Source: Syntrophus buswellii
Lineage (GTDB): Bacteria; Desulfobacterota; Syntrophia; Syntrophales; Syntrophaceae
Reading direction: 5' to 3'
Length of the DNA: 64,000 bases
Assembly: GCF_046097065.1 (NCBI RefSeq)
Contig: NZ_CP175563.1
Span: 558,001-622,000, forward strand
The notes below the pieces were generated by a model. That model saw only the letters and a list, made by a program, of their open reading frames with translations. It had not been told where the DNA came from and searched no databases. The translations under genes and the position numbers were made by a program. The first letter of the stretch is position 1. Each line of letters starts with the position of its first letter. Below are positions 63,739 to 64,000 of this stretch, piece by piece.

Positions 63739-64000
63739 ATGAAGATGAAGAGGCTGTTTTTGTATCTTTTTGCGTTTCTCGTGCTGGGCTTTCCTGGATT
63801 GGTTGGTGCCGCTGACGGAAGCAAATTCATTCTGCTGTCTTCAACCATTGGCCCCATCGATTCCGGCATCGTGGATGTTCTTGAGAATGCCTTTGAAAAG
63901 GAAAGGGGAATCCGGGTGCGTCACGTCGGCGCCGGCACCGGCCTGGCGCTGGATATCGCCCGTAAGGGCAATGTCGATCTCGTCATGGTTCATGCCAAAT
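63739..64000 (+). CDS. tupA: Tungstate ABC transporter substrate-binding protein (partial)
   Basis: The first 87 codons of a periplasmic binding protein that is cut by the window end. A signal peptide (to about GAADG, residue 26) is followed by ILLSSTIGPIDSG and VRHVGAGTGLALDIARKG, which match TupA of tungstate importers. The ATG follows AAAGGAGAGAAGTTCC. Its partner permease and ATPase genes should lie beyond 64000. Tungsten supply would matter for tungsten-dependent formate dehydrogenases and aldehyde oxidoreductases in syntrophic anaerobes. Confidence 0.85.
   Translation, partial: MKMKRLFLYLFAFLVLGFPGLVGAADGSKFILLSSTIGPIDSGIVDVLENAFEKERGIRVRHVGAGTGLALDIARKGNVDLVMVHAK

Noticed and set aside
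1..64000. CRISPR array, tRNA or rRNA genes
   Set aside because: None recognised. The only clean short tandem run, at 18311-18364, has 9-bp units without spacers.

Overview
The window looks like a chromosomal segment of an anaerobic Desulfobacterota (former Deltaproteobacteria) of the Syntrophus/Syntrophales kind. This is inferred from the overall gene style, a PEP-CTERM/exosortase exopolysaccharide locus, a tungstate-uptake gene beside a fused DNA-binding/solute-binding regulator, and a PurS-PurL fusion. No rRNA, tRNA or CRISPR array was seen, so the placement rests on protein resemblance alone.

From 0.1 to 30 kb the DNA is moderately GC-rich and mostly housekeeping. In order: a minus-strand pgpA-cinA-thpR cluster; two secreted proteins with VPxPx (PEP-CTERM-like) C-terminal sorting signals, one with a discoidin-like fold; a secreted protein paired with a small b561-like membrane protein; wrbA; a DedA protein; a bactofilin-like membrane protein; a malic enzyme with an N-terminal ACT-like extension; an unrecognised tryptophan-rich membrane protein; purL (with two fused PurS units) and purQ; a PPP-type phosphatase; HtrA/DegP; a 118-residue protein made of two tandem copies of one unit; a hemerythrin; an HDOD protein; an alcohol dehydrogenase; a metallo-beta-lactamase-fold hydrolase; Hsp20; a Lon-related protease; a Cys-rich DUF6485 protein; and a Fic protein.

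From 27 to 57 kb lies one large plus-strand exopolysaccharide locus. It opens with nucleotide-sugar genes (galE, a UDP-glucuronate-type epimerase, wecB). A conspicuously AT-rich block (about 30.4-43 kb) follows: two alternating pairs of secreted beta-helix protein and Wzy/WaaL-like membrane protein, two glycosyltransferases, a Wzx-like flippase, an acyltransferase and a CapK-like adenylate-forming enzyme. The locus returns to the host composition with a bi-domain dehydrogenase, a heparinase-like lyase, a WecG/TagA glycosyltransferase, an exosortase-EpsI fusion, an undecaprenyl-phosphate sugar-phosphate transferase, a PrsT-like TPR lipoprotein, a Wza-like export protein, a Wzz-like chain-length protein and a tyrosine autokinase, ending in a clear terminator. 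A candidate sigma-54 promoter precedes the export gene. Together these genes would build, modify, polymerise and export an envelope polysaccharide, and the exosortase would process proteins carrying VPxPx tails, such as the two at 3.1-4.5 kb.

From 56.8 to 64 kb come a convergent secreted Asp-box/LamG protein, two decayed transposase fragments, an apparently intact IS701-family element, a one-component regulator (excisionase-type helix-turn-helix plus solute-binding domain) and the start of tupA (tungstate-binding protein), which runs off the end of the window.
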